Below, in pieces: positions 1 to 8,208 of a stretch of 37,402 bases of DNA. Position 1 is the stretch's first letter. Each line of letters begins with the position of its first letter. The stretch is from an uncultured Flavobacteriales bacterium. Lineage in GTDB: Bacteria; Bacteroidota; Bacteroidia; Flavobacteriales_D; Crocinitomicaceae. Where the stretch lies: the NCBI GenBank assembly GCA_903935095.1, contig CAIZQH010000020.1, forward strand, positions 5,001 through 42,402, in the 5' to 3' direction. Position numbers and translations under genes: made by a program. A model generated the notes under the pieces. The model had not been told where the DNA came from. It ran no database searches and saw nothing but the letters and a program-made list of their open reading frames with translations.

Positions 1-2
1 AA

Positions 3-488
3 TTGTATCAACGTTATAGTCATATGGTATTTGGTGTATGTATGAAGTATGTCAAACAAATTGAAAATGCTGAGGACCTCACCCTTTCCCTATTCACTTC
101 GCTAACAGAAAAGTTATTACTGCATCAAGTTCAACATTTTAAAAGTTGGATCTATGTTTCTGCACGAAATAGTAGTTTGATGTTTCTGCGTTCAAATAAA
201 ATGAGTCAAGAACTAAAGGATGATGATATTCTATATGATGATGGCGACCAACGTTTGGATAAAAAACTCGAACAAGATGAATTGCTTGAGCGTTTGACCA
301 TGGTTTTTGAGGAATTAAAACAGGAACAACGCATCTGTATTCACTTATTTTACCTCCAAAAAAAGAGCTACGAGGAAGTGTCTCAAATTACTCAATATTC
401 CATGAAAGAGGTGAAAAGCCATTTGCAAAATGGCAGAAGAAATCTGAAATTACTATTAGAAAAAAGAAAGGAAGGTGATGAAAATTAA
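3..488 (+). CDS. RNA polymerase ECF-type sigma factor, 5' end cut by window
   Basis: Sigma-70 family factor of the extracytoplasmic-function type, which directs RNA polymerase to a small set of promoters. The visible 161 codons begin inside region 2 (LYQRYSHMVFGVCMKYV matches the usual region 2 start), continue with the region 2 segment around FKSWIYVSARNSSLMFLR, and end with a region 4 helix-turn-helix (LEQ...FYLQKKSYEEVSQIT and MKEVKSHLQNGRRNL). The first codon in frame is TTG at position 3, but the family normally has more residues before it, so the true start lies upstream of the window. The stop codon overlaps the next gene by 11 bases, which points to translational coupling with a possible regulator. 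Family assignment is firm; the target genes are unknown. Confidence 0.88.
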   Translation: MYQRYSHMVFGVCMKYVKQIENAEDLTLSLFTSLTEKLLLHQVQHFKSWIYVSARNSSLMFLRSNKMSQELKDDDILYDDGDQRLDKKLEQDELLERLTMVFEELKQEQRICIHLFYLQKKSYEEVSQITQYSMKEVKSHLQNGRRNLKLLLEKRKEGDEN

Positions 489-1503
489 TCGCAAATTGTT
501 CACGTCTTACTTCAATCATTTGTCTATTCAAGAGAAATATTTGATTGAAAAAGAAAGTTTGAAGGATCCATTTCTTTCCGATGCGCTCGATGGATTTAAT
601 GAGAATCCAGAGGCACTGAAATCTTTGGATAAGCTTGATAAACGCTATTATTGTGGGAGAAATCGCATTTGGAAAATTTCTGGCATACTTGCCCTTTCAA
701 TTATAGGATTGATTGCTTATCTCTATGCGCCAGCTAAGTACGTGGTGAAAACAAAAATTTCACGTGCACCTATTTCCATTCATCTTGATCGCATTTCAAC
801 CAAAAAACTGGAAACATTAGTTGTTCTTCCAAAAGAGAAAGTTCTGTTGCCGCATAAAATTCAACAAGAATTTAAGGCGAAGGACAAAGGAACGGTTTTT
901 CGAACGAATGAAAATCCTGTTTTCCCAACGGAGGAACTCGTTCAGCTTCCCTTATATAGCATGGATAAGGTCGACCGAAATCCGGCAAGCAAACGTTCAA
1001 ACTTTGCCATGGAAACATATGTGAACGATTTGAAAGTACTTGATTATCGATACTACCGAAAAAAAGGAAGGCAAGAAAAAACCAATTTATTGACAGGGAC
1101 ACCCGCGGCCAATGAGACACGAGAAAGAGATGCCAATGAAAAAGACTTTATAGAATTTAGTTACATGAACTATCTAGGTGTGACTTTACGCGATTTTAAT
1201 CGTGGAGAATACAAAGTTGCCTTACTTGGAATGGATCAAATACTATCCATATACCCAGATGATGTCAACGCCTTATTTTACTCTGCGCTCTGCCTGTATA
1301 ATTTGAAGCAATTCAACTTATGCGAACAACGTCTCAAAGTAATGGACTTAGCGAAGTTTGACAATTTCGACGAAGAACAACAGTGGTATTTACTTCTTTG
1401 TTTTAAAGCTCAAGGGAAAATACAAGATTTTAGCGATTTGAAACAGGAAATTATTCGAGCAAATGGATTCTATGCAAGTAAAGCTGCATCAATAATTCTA
1501 TAA
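478..1503 (+). CDS. Membrane-anchored TPR protein, possible anti-sigma partner
   Basis: A 341-residue protein with a cytoplasmic N-terminus, one transmembrane helix at about residues 64-84 (ISGILALSIIGLIAYLYAP), a low-complexity middle and a C-terminal part that looks like two or three TPR repeats (GEYKVALLGMDQILSIYPDD, NALFYSALCLYNLKQFNLCE). The N-terminal stretch with KDPFLSDALDGF resembles the short N-terminal domain of Bacteroidota membrane proteins encoded next to ECF sigma factors. I chose ATG 478 over the GTG at 475 because it gives the usual start; either way it overlaps the sigma factor gene. Inference: it may hold or sense the state of the sigma factor. No zinc-finger anti-sigma motif is visible, so the anti-sigma role is uncertain. 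Confidence 0.7.
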   Translation: MKINRKLFTSYFNHLSIQEKYLIEKESLKDPFLSDALDGFNENPEALKSLDKLDKRYYCGRNRIWKISGILALSIIGLIAYLYAPAKYVVKTKISRAPISIHLDRISTKKLETLVVLPKEKVLLPHKIQQEFKAKDKGTVFRTNENPVFPTEELVQLPLYSMDKVDRNPASKRSNFAMETYVNDLKVLDYRYYRKKGRQEKTNLLTGTPAANETRERDANEKDFIEFSYMNYLGVTLRDFNRGEYKVALLGMDQILSIYPDDVNALFYSALCLYNLKQFNLCEQRLKVMDLAKFDNFDEEQQWYLLLCFKAQGKIQDFSDLKQEIIRANGFYASKAASIIL

Positions 1504-1530
1504 TTCTCCAACAATCCCTACCTTCGATAC

Positions 1531-2529
1531 ATGAAGAAAATATGCTATTTCCTGATCATTATATCTTTTTATCGCGTAATCCATGCGCAAGAAGAGGCCA
1601 TTTATCTGGAAGGTTACGCACAAGGCACTACCTATCATATTCAATATTTCGATTCCAAGAATCGAAACTTACAAAAAGAAATCGAGCGTTTATTAAAGCG
1701 CTTCGATGCATCCGTTTCAACGTATCAAACCAATTCCTTGATTTCTAAAATTAATCACAATCAGAAACATGGAAAAACTGACGACTATTTCAATGCTTGT
1801 TTTTTAAAGGCAAAGGAAATATGGAAGTTAACAAATGGTGCTTTTGACCCAACTGTTTATCCATTGGTGAATGCGTGGGGATTCGGTCCAGAAAAAAAGG
1901 ACAAATTGGAGCAAGCAAAAATCGACAGCTTGTTGACCTTTGTTGGATTTGAGAAAATCACGTTAACTCGCGGTAAAATAACCAAGAGCGATCCGCGCGT
2001 CTCTCTTGACTTCAATGCTTTTGCACAAGGGTATTCCGTTGATCTCGTTTCTGATTTACTCCTTGCTAAAGGAATCGCATCTTTCGTAGTTGAAATTGGA
2101 GGAGAAGTCTATGCGCATGGTCAGAGGGACGGTCTTCCATGGTACATTGGATTGGAGCAACCCATTGAAAATAAAACCAATGTTAATCCACTGAACGTCA
2201 TCTTTCAAATTAAAAATATAGGTGTAGCTACCTCGGGAAACTACCGCAAATTCACTGTCGAAAATGGCGTGAAGATCGCTCATCACATTGATCCGAAGAC
2301 AGGAAAGCCGACGAGTAATCAATTGCTCAGTGCCTCCATTTTTACGGATAAGTGCATTTCCTCTGATGCCTTGGCTACGGCTATTTTGGTCATGGGCTTG
2401 GAAAAAGCGAAAGTCTTCCTATCGGCGCATCCTGAAATTCAAGCGTATTTAATTTACAGCGATGAAGATGGAAAATACCAAGTGTACATAACTCCCAAGC
2501 TGATTGATTGGATTGCTGATGAGCAATAA
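1531..2529 (+). CDS. apbE: FAD:protein FMN transferase (ApbE)
   Basis: A 332-residue ApbE-family enzyme. The family uses FAD to attach FMN covalently to Thr or Ser of extracytoplasmic redox proteins. A Sec signal peptide (MKKICYFLIIISFYRVIHAQ) puts it in the periplasm; there is no lipobox Cys. Family landmarks in order: YLEGYAQGTTYHIQY at the N-terminus, GAFDPTVYPLVNAWGFGP, DFNAFAQGYSVD, EIGGEVYAHG, ATSGNYRKF, HHIDPKTGKP and the metal/flavin segment SSDALATAILVMG near the C-terminus. Length is normal for the family. It starts 27 bases after the TPR gene and may share its transcript. No NqrC/RnfG/FMN-bind substrate is encoded here; the convergent DUF2271 protein is the only candidate I see. 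Confidence 0.93.
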   Translation: MKKICYFLIIISFYRVIHAQEEAIYLEGYAQGTTYHIQYFDSKNRNLQKEIERLLKRFDASVSTYQTNSLISKINHNQKHGKTDDYFNACFLKAKEIWKLTNGAFDPTVYPLVNAWGFGPEKKDKLEQAKIDSLLTFVGFEKITLTRGKITKSDPRVSLDFNAFAQGYSVDLVSDLLLAKGIASFVVEIGGEVYAHGQRDGLPWYIGLEQPIENKTNVNPLNVIFQIKNIGVATSGNYRKFTVENGVKIAHHIDPKTGKPTSNQLLSASIFTDKCISSDALATAILVMGLEKAKVFLSAHPEIQAYLIYSDEDGKYQVYITPKLIDWIADEQ

Positions 2530-2557
2530 AAAAGGGGAGCATATACCCCCCCTTTCA
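2528..2557. terminator. Bidirectional terminator between apbE and the DUF2271 gene
   Basis: An A-rich run then GGGG (2534-2537), an 8-base loop, a run of seven C (2546-2552) and TTT form an A-stem-T structure that can act in both directions. It sits between two convergent stop codons. Confidence 0.7.
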
Positions 2558-2576
2558 CCATCTTTTGATTAAGATC

Positions 2577-3365
2577 TTATTTATTGATCACCACTTTGTG
2601 TTTTGACACGGATGTACCGTTGGTAACACATATAAAGTAAACACCACTTGTCAAGTTGGATAAATTCACTGTTTTAGAAACTTCGTTCATTTTCACATCC
2701 TCTGTGTAGACTTCCTCACCTGCTAAGTTCATGGCAGAAACTCTTGTCGCATAATTAAACTCAACATTGAAGACTCCATTTAAACTTGGATTTGGGTGAA
2801 TAGAAACAATCATTTCTGGCGTTTCTTCTTTTATGCCTGAACTTGCAGGATTCCATGCTAAAGAGATTCCTGTGAAGTTTGCATCAGCAGCAGGAGTTTG
2901 AACGTCCGCAACTGTTCCTTTCACAAACGTAAATGAACGCGTAGTCGTTGCGGCTGAACCATGATTCCATGTGCTTTCAACGGTGATTTTATATGTTCCG
3001 TCTGCCACTAGATTTCCAGATGTATTCGTTCCATCCCAACTAAAGTTTCTAGTGGAAAAATTATTCAATGTCGCGCCAGTAATTGCGCCAAGCACATTAC
3101 AATTTGCAGCCAAACAATTTCCAGCAGAACCACCAGCGTTTGATGCCCATACAGGCAAATGATCGGATGTTCCTCCACCTGCATTGCGCGTACGTGTTTT
3201 GACAAAAGTTCCAGTGCTTGTTTGAATCCATACGGCCATCACATTGTTTGTTGCTTCATAGGAGGTATGAGGTGTTTGTGTGAAAGATAGAGTGAGTGTT
3301 CCTTGTGTTTGTGCTGTCAATAAGTGACAAGTAAATATGACGAATGTTAAAAGGGTAGATTTCAT
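2577..3365 (-). CDS. DUF2271 secreted protein with T9SS sorting domain
   Basis: A 262-residue secreted protein. Signal peptide MKSTLLTFVIFTCHLLTAQ; then a domain matching DUF2271 (MAVWIQTSTGTFVKTRTRNA, HLPVWASNAG, a TGAT motif at residues 96-99, then FSWDGTNTSGNLVADGTYKI, which resembles the FlgD-type Ig fold). A type IX secretion C-terminal domain follows from about residue 185 (IHPNPSLNGVFNVEF, ... SNLTSGVYFICV, KHKVVINK). In other bacteria, as I recall, DUF2271 genes often sit beside ApbE and PepSY genes; here the gene is convergent with apbE. Residues GAITGAT partly match the FMN attachment motif used by ApbE but lack the leading Asp. Function is not established; a flavinylated or redox-associated surface protein is inference. 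Confidence 0.82.
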   Translation of the reverse strand: MKSTLLTFVIFTCHLLTAQTQGTLTLSFTQTPHTSYEATNNVMAVWIQTSTGTFVKTRTRNAGGGTSDHLPVWASNAGGSAGNCLAANCNVLGAITGATLNNFSTRNFSWDGTNTSGNLVADGTYKITVESTWNHGSAATTTRSFTFVKGTVADVQTPAADANFTGISLAWNPASSGIKEETPEMIVSIHPNPSLNGVFNVEFNYATRVSAMNLAGEEVYTEDVKMNEVSKTVNLSNLTSGVYFICVTNGTSVSKHKVVINK

Positions 3366-3384
3366 GATCGTTGTTTATTGATTA

Positions 3385-3392
3385 CAAAGGTA
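3385..3392 (-). promoter_or_regulatory. -7 box of the DUF2271 gene
   Basis: Read on the minus strand this is TACCTTTG, an exact match to the Bacteroidota TAnnTTTG element, 20 bases ahead of the ATG at 3365. It suggests that the DUF2271 gene has its own promoter in addition to any read-through from the operon upstream. Confidence 0.5.
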
Positions 3393-3441
3393 TTGAAAAT
3401 TTGAAAGAATAACTTACAGAATCACCATGTTCTGGAAGATG

Positions 3442-3945
3442 TTATACTAGGTAGAACAGTTTTTCTGCTTCCTGATGACTTGGATTAATCTTTAGGCATT
3501 TTCTCAATAATCTTTTGGTTAGTAAGCTATTCTTATCTAGCAATTGATATAATTGAGCAGAATAAAAATAAGCATCTGCATTACCGTTGTCAATTTGGCT
3601 TACCTTTTTAAAATCCGCCAATGCTTCTTGGTGCATTTTGGTTTTATGGTAAAGAATCCCACGTAAAAAGTAATTGTCGGCATTTTTAGGGTCAATTTCA
3701 ATTTGTTTCGTTAAATCAGAAATTGCACCCAAAGTGTCTCCAAGATTTTCGCGCATGATAGCTCGGTCAAAGTAGGCAATGGAATCCTTCGGACATATAG
3801 CAATCACCTGCGATAAAACGTTCTCTGCTTCTTTGAATTGATTTCGATAACCATAATCGGTTGCTTGAGCATATAAAATCGTTCTTTCGCTTTGACCATA
3901 AGTCAATGCTGAAATCAACATGAATAAGGATACAATAAAACGCAT
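3442..3945 (-). CDS. Periplasmic TPR protein
   Basis: A 167-residue protein with a signal peptide (MRFIVSLFMLISALTYGQ) followed by about three TPR repeats (AYFDRAIMRENLGDTLGAIS, NYFLRGILYHKTKMHQEALA, AYFYSAQLYQLLDKNSLL). TPRs bind partner proteins. I start at ATG 3945 because it gives a clean signal peptide and lies 10 bases after the cytochrome stop codon; a longer reading to 3993 would overlap that gene and put a non-signal extension in front. It is the last gene of the DUF5777-YceI-membrane protein-cytochrome operon. The specific role is unknown. Confidence 0.75.
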   Translation of the reverse strand: MRFIVSLFMLISALTYGQSERTILYAQATDYGYRNQFKEAENVLSQVIAICPKDSIAYFDRAIMRENLGDTLGAISDLTKQIEIDPKNADNYFLRGILYHKTKMHQEALADFKKVSQIDNGNADAYFYSAQLYQLLDKNSLLTKRLLRKCLKINPSHQEAEKLFYLV

Positions 3946-3955
3946 GAACAAATGA

Positions 3956-4303
3956 CTAGTTATCCAGTTTTCCTTGGTAAATCCAACACTCAATTAACTG
4001 AATAGTCGAATCGGGAAGTGCTGGTCCACCTTGAGGCATGAGTTTATATCCAGAGTTACGCATCGAGCCTAAAACTGCGTTTGCGTGAGATGAAATTGTT
4101 GCATAATCGGAAAGGTTATATCCGCCTGAAGCATTACCGCTATCGTGACAACTTGTACATTGTTGCTGAATTAGTGGAAGCACATCATTTGCAAAGGAAA
4201 CGGTTCCGTTACACGTTGGGGTTTGTGAAAATGGAGTTTTTTCCTTCGTGCATGAACTTGCGAAGAAAAGGGAACAAACAGTGATAAAAAGGATTCTATT
4301 CAT
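3956..4303 (-). CDS. c-type cytochrome lipoprotein, one haem
   Basis: A 115-residue protein with a lipoprotein signal (FFASSC, lipid Cys at residue 18), one haem-binding CTSCH motif at residues 49-53, and a likely axial Met at residue 89 in KLMPQGG. The layout (FANDVLPLIQQQCTSCHDSG ... LMPQGGPALPDSTIQLIECW) is that of a cytochrome c domain common in Bacteroidota lipoproteins and often tied to electron transfer at the outer side of a membrane. Its ATG overlaps the stop codon of the upstream gene (ATGA, 4300-4303), which indicates coupled translation. The electron partner is unknown; YceI, DUF5777 and ApbE/DUF2271 lie close by. Confidence 0.88.
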   Translation of the reverse strand: MNRILFITVCSLFFASSCTKEKTPFSQTPTCNGTVSFANDVLPLIQQQCTSCHDSGNASGGYNLSDYATISSHANAVLGSMRNSGYKLMPQGGPALPDSTIQLIECWIYQGKLDN

Positions 4304-4671
4304 TTTTGAGTATCTAATTGATGAAAAGTAAAAAACATAAGCAATGGCAAAAAGTGTAGTGGAATAACGAATCCTGGATAGAACTCAGTTGCGTCCACAT
4401 ATACTCGCTCCATGATTGGGTATAAAATACTGACAAATGTCACAATGGAAAACGTCAATCCAAACCAAAACGTTGGGTTTTGTTTCATTACCTTTCTAAA
4501 CGCTAGGTGAACATAAAACAAAATCAAAGTAAACGAAAGGAGTCCAAAAGCGACTTTCCAAATGGGTAGCACTGTCGAGAAATCAAAGAGCAATTGATAA
4601 TAAAAATAAGTGTAAAGAGTCCCGATTAAACTCGCACAAAGCGCACTCGTTAAAGCAAGCTTTACATTCAT
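4300..4671 (-). CDS. Small four-helix membrane protein
   Basis: A 123-residue integral membrane protein with about four hydrophobic segments (residues about 5-25, 38-58, 70-88 and 100-118) and no soluble domain. I do not recognise a family. It lies 3 bases after yceI and overlaps the cytochrome gene by 4 bases, so it belongs to the same operon. A plausible inference is a membrane partner of the cytochrome (quinone or haem contact), but no conserved His pair is obvious. Confidence 0.7.
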   Translation of the reverse strand: MNVKLALTSALCASLIGTLYTYFYYQLLFDFSTVLPIWKVAFGLLSFTLILFYVHLAFRKVMKQNPTFWFGLTFSIVTFVSILYPIMERVYVDATEFYPGFVIPLHFLPLLMFFTFHQLDTQK

Positions 4672-4674
4672 GTC

Positions 4675-5220
4675 TTATTTTTTCACGGTTACTTGAAAAG
4701 TAACTTTCATTAAATCCGGTACGACATCACTTTTGTGTCCCACTTTAAATTCAATGCGATTGACATTAAACGATCCTTTAAAGGTCAACTGTTCTCCACT
4801 TTTGGTAAAAGAAGCTGGAATTGTGTATTGTTTGGTGATTCCTTTGATGGTCAAATCTCCAATAATGCTTAAATCCGTTCCTTTTTTGACCACTTTCGTT
4901 GATTTGAATTTAGCAAATGGGTGTTTAGCTGCGTCAAACCATTCAGCTGTTTGTGACTTTTTGTTCATCATTCCATTTCCAGTAGAGATCGACTTGACAT
5001 CAATTTTCAAATTGAATTCCGTTGCTTCGATGTTTGCTTCATCAAATTCTACAGTTCCGTCCATTGTTTTAAATGAACCTGACGGATCTTTGCTTTTAAA
5101 ATCAATAGCGTATCCAGAAGTTACTTCATAATGTGCACTTGGTATCCAAGCGATTGAAGTAGAAAGCACCGTTAGAACGATTAGTCCGAAACTGGAAATT
5201 GCTTTTTTGCTCATGTTCAT
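4675..5220 (-). CDS. YceI-family periplasmic lipid-binding protein
   Basis: A 181-residue YceI protein: a signal peptide (about residues 1-24) followed by the lipocalin-like YceI fold that binds isoprenoid or quinone-like lipids. Landmarks: YAIDFKSKDPSGSFKTMDGT, DVKSISTGNGMMNKK, WFDAAKHPFAKFKST, GDLTIKGITKQYTIPA, GSFNVNRIEFKVG. MNMSKK offers two starts two codons apart; I keep the first. It lies 5 bases after the DUF5777 gene and 3 bases before the membrane protein gene, so it is the second gene of a tight operon. YceI proteins accompany cytochromes and quinone chemistry in many bacteria, which fits the neighbours. Confidence 0.92.
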   Translation of the reverse strand: MNMSKKAISSFGLIVLTVLSTSIAWIPSAHYEVTSGYAIDFKSKDPSGSFKTMDGTVEFDEANIEATEFNLKIDVKSISTGNGMMNKKSQTAEWFDAAKHPFAKFKSTKVVKKGTDLSIIGDLTIKGITKQYTIPASFTKSGEQLTFKGSFNVNRIEFKVGHKSDVVPDLMKVTFQVTVKK

Positions 5221-5225
5221 TGATG

Positions 5226-6119
5226 TTAATCGTTAGAAAATTTTCGACTTACGCTAAATCCGAATCGAAATTGTCCTTTACTCCAACTTTGGAAGGTATA
5301 AGGTATAAACTGTGTTTCTCCGAGTCCGGCAGCGTTGGTGAAGTTGATCGTAAAATTATGTCCGAAAGTGAACCACTCGAGGGCAATTCCTAATGAATTT
5401 TTGTATCCAGTTTGACGAAAAGCACTGTTACTGAACACCTGGTAATATTCACCAACCAACGCAAAGCGACTCGTTAATTTCACGCGAATTGCGCCCCCAA
5501 GTGCAAACAGATCGTTCACATCATCCGCGGCTACATAATTCCGGTGTACATACGTTGGCATCAGTGCGATAGATGCTTTATCACCAAAGTGACGCGCCAC
5601 ATTTAATTGCGTAAAATAAGAAAAACGGTGAGCAACCTTTGGAAAACTATTCACTTGTGAAAGATCAGATGATGCGGTCATATACGTAAACGTTGATCCA
5701 CCAATAACAGCCATGGAAACAGGTATATCGTTTTTCTTTTGAGTTAAAAAACGGTATTTCACAAATCCATCTAATAAAGATCGGTAGGGTGCTCCTGTAC
5801 CTTTGCAACGTCCAAAACCGATCATTAACTTATCTGTTACACCATATTCAAGGGCGATCCTCATGTCTGACAACATATCAAAACCAAACATATTTTGCAC
5901 CCCACCATTTGTTCCTGCGATGTCACCAAATCGGTGTTCAATTCGAAAATCGGTGATTCCTTTGGCAATTGTTTCCACGGAATGACCAGAAATGATTCTT
6001 GTCGAAGCAAAAGTAATTGGCTCCTCTTCCGCATAGACTTCTTCAACGATCGTATCTTGAGCAAAACTCATTTGACGTGAAACAAGAATAACAAAGAGTA
6101 ATAATAGTGACTTTTTCAT
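5226..6119 (-). CDS. DUF5777 family outer-membrane beta-barrel protein
   Basis: A 297-residue protein with a signal peptide (MKKSLLLLFVILVSRQMSFA) followed by alternating amphipathic strands. It matches DUF5777 (ASTRIISGHSVETIAKGITD, FRIEHRFGDI, FGFDMLSDMRIALEYGVTD, FVKYRFL) and ends in aromatic-rich strands (GQFRFGFSVSRKF), as expected for a barrel inserted by BAM. It is the first gene of the five-gene redox-type operon. On the minus strand a near-match to the -7 element (TACCTTGC) lies just upstream of the ATG. Function is undescribed; in this setting it may bring the cytochrome/YceI system into contact with the outer membrane (inference). Confidence 0.82.
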   Translation of the reverse strand: MKKSLLLLFVILVSRQMSFAQDTIVEEVYAEEEPITFASTRIISGHSVETIAKGITDFRIEHRFGDIAGTNGGVQNMFGFDMLSDMRIALEYGVTDKLMIGFGRCKGTGAPYRSLLDGFVKYRFLTQKKNDIPVSMAVIGGSTFTYMTASSDLSQVNSFPKVAHRFSYFTQLNVARHFGDKASIALMPTYVHRNYVAADDVNDLFALGGAIRVKLTSRFALVGEYYQVFSNSAFRQTGYKNSLGIALEWFTFGHNFTINFTNAAGLGETQFIPYTFQSWSKGQFRFGFSVSRKFSND

Positions 6120-6180
6120 ATTTGCAAGGTATCAAATAATGGATGGATAATCTTTCGTTTTTAACAATTTTAACAAGGTG

Positions 6181-8076
6181 TTAACGGTTGTTTTTTCTTT
6201 TTTCCGCTAACCATTTAGGTACTTTCTCCTCCTTTTTAGCCTCTTCACCTAGTAGTTTTTCTAAGAGGTCTGGTCGTTTCGCTTTCGTTAAGCGTTGTTT
6301 GATCCAGTCTTTATTCTCGCGTTTATACCAAAAGAAAAAGCGGTTTTGATTCAATTTCTCTTCCCTTGTTTTTACCGTTTTAATTGGCTTCAAAGTGTAA
6401 GGATGAAGTCCGGTGTAATAAATGACTTCCGCAACGGTCATTGGTGTTGGCGTAAAATCCTGCACTTGTTCCAATTGGAATCCCATTTCCTTCGTTTCCG
6501 CTGCAAGATTTGCCATATCTTCTTCCTCACATCCTGGATGAGAAGAAATAAAATACGGAATCAACTGCTGTTTCAATCCATGTTTTTCGGATAGTTTATC
6601 GTATTTCTCCTTGAATTTATGGAAATATTTAAAGGATGGTTTTCGCATGACACGGAGTGTTGCATCCGAAGTGTGTTCCGGTGCGACTTTCAATCTCCCA
6701 CTGACGTGACGCGTGATTACTTGTTCAATGTATCGGTCGTGGTTTCCATCCTCGTTGTTTTTGTTGAAGTCATCCACGAGTAAATCGTAACGAATTCCGG
6801 ATCCAACAAAGGCCTTTTTCACCTTCGGATGGTTGTCTATTTTCTGATACAACTTCGTCATTTGTTCATGCGAGGTATCCAAGTTATTACAGATCACTGG
6901 GTGGATACAGCTGGGCGAAACACATTTCGCACAAATCGCTTCATCCTTCCCTTTCATTTTGTACATGTTCGCTGACGGTCCACCGATGTCGGAAATGTAT
7001 CCTCTAAAATCAGGATGATTGACCAATTGTTCCAGTTCTCCCAAAATAGACTTTTCACTTCGTGAAGCAATGAATTTCCCTTGATGTGCAGAAATGGTAC
7101 AAAAACTACATCCCCCGAAACACCCACGGTGCATGTTGATGGAAAACTTAATCATATCGAAGGCAGGAATAGCTCCGCGCTTCTTGTATTTTGGGTGTGG
7201 TAATCGCGTGTATGGCAAGTCGAAACTTTGGTCGATTTCATTTTCCGTCATCGTTTTAAATGGTGGATTAATCACCAACGTTTGATCACCGACATGTTGA
7301 ATAATGCGATTAGCCTCCCATTTATTGGATTCCACTTCGACCACCTTAAAGTTTGTAGCGTACTGCACTTTATCCACCAAACAGGTTTCATGACTGGCCA
7401 ATTCCACGGTTTCCCAGTTTTTATTTCTTGGCAATTCTTCCGATTTTGGATTCAAAAAGGCAACTTGATTAATGGTTTTCGCTTGATGAAAGGGAACACC
7501 TCTTTTCATTAGTTTCAGAAGTGTTCTCAAAGGCTGATCCCCCATTCCATAGACTAATAAATCGGCGCCAGAGTCCACTAAAATAGACGGCATCAACTCA
7601 TCTTTCCAGTAATCATAATGTGTAACACGACGCAACGATGCTTCAATTCCACCGAGAACCACTGGTACATCGGGGTAAATTGATTTTAATATTTTACTAT
7701 AAACAGTAGACGCATAGTCTGGACGAAAGCCAGCTTGTCCACCGGGCGTGTAGGCATCCGTAGAACGTAAGCGTTTATTTGCCGTGTAGTGATTAACCAT
7801 GGAATCCATACATCCAGCAGTAACACCAAAAAACAACCTTGGTTTTCCTAACTTTTTGAAATCGCGCAAATCATCTTGCCAGTTGGGTTGTGCAACGATT
7901 CCGATACGGAGTCCTTCATCTTCGATGATACGAGAAATCACCGCTGTCCCAAAACTTGGATGGTCGACATAGGCGTCTCCAGATATCAAAATGATATCAA
8001 ATTCATCCCAACCTCGCTTTTCAGCTTCTTTGTGGGACATTGGAATCCAATCAGAAATGGGTCTTTCTATACTCAT
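6181..8076 (-). CDS. ygiQ: YgiQ family radical SAM protein
   Basis: A 631-residue radical SAM enzyme of the YgiQ family, with function still unassigned in the bacteria where it is best known. The N-terminal YgiQ domain (ISGDAYVDHPSFGTAVISRI, VAQPNWQDDLRDFKKLGKPR) is followed by the radical SAM core with the [4Fe-4S] motif CxxxCxxC at C319, C323 and C326 (RGCFGGCSFCTI). A further Cys-rich part lies at about residues 383-395 (CAKCVSPSCIHPVIC). The C-terminus carries LKVAPEHTSDATLRVMRKP and PYFISSHPGC. Length fits the family. It is transcribed alone, with a -7 element directly ahead of the ATG. Confidence 0.94.
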   Translation of the reverse strand: MSIERPISDWIPMSHKEAEKRGWDEFDIILISGDAYVDHPSFGTAVISRIIEDEGLRIGIVAQPNWQDDLRDFKKLGKPRLFFGVTAGCMDSMVNHYTANKRLRSTDAYTPGGQAGFRPDYASTVYSKILKSIYPDVPVVLGGIEASLRRVTHYDYWKDELMPSILVDSGADLLVYGMGDQPLRTLLKLMKRGVPFHQAKTINQVAFLNPKSEELPRNKNWETVELASHETCLVDKVQYATNFKVVEVESNKWEANRIIQHVGDQTLVINPPFKTMTENEIDQSFDLPYTRLPHPKYKKRGAIPAFDMIKFSINMHRGCFGGCSFCTISAHQGKFIASRSEKSILGELEQLVNHPDFRGYISDIGGPSANMYKMKGKDEAICAKCVSPSCIHPVICNNLDTSHEQMTKLYQKIDNHPKVKKAFVGSGIRYDLLVDDFNKNNEDGNHDRYIEQVITRHVSGRLKVAPEHTSDATLRVMRKPSFKYFHKFKEKYDKLSEKHGLKQQLIPYFISSHPGCEEEDMANLAAETKEMGFQLEQVQDFTPTPMTVAEVIYYTGLHPYTLKPIKTVKTREEKLNQNRFFFWYKRENKDWIKQRLTKAKRPDLLEKLLGEEAKKEEKVPKWLAEKRKNNR

Positions 8077-8080
8077 GGTT

Positions 8081-8088
8081 CAAAATTA
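8081..8088 (-). promoter_or_regulatory. -7 box of ygiQ, apparently leaderless
   Basis: On the minus strand TAATTTTG, an exact TAnnTTTG match, ends 4 bases before the ATG at 8076. Transcription would start at or very close to the start codon, so the mRNA would have almost no leader. Confidence 0.55.
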
Positions 8089-8169
8089 CGCATTAAACGT
8101 AGGATAGTTTCATAAATGAAATCTATTCAGTTATCGAAAACATTTCAACACACTGACTTGTTTAATGTT

Positions 8170-8177
8170 TAATTTTG
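8170..8177 (+). promoter_or_regulatory. -7 box of the superoxide dismutase gene
   Basis: TAATTTTG matches TAnnTTTG and leaves a short A-rich leader of about 25 bases before the ATG at 8209. I see no clear -33 TTTG at the expected distance. Confidence 0.5.
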
Positions 8178-8208
8178 TCGAAATAAATAAATATCAAAAA
8201 ATAAAAAT

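Noticed and set aside
3442..3993. Longer start (3993) for the TPR protein
   Set aside because: It would overlap the cytochrome gene by 38 bases and place 16 residues in front of a clean signal peptide; ATG 3945 explains the sequence better.
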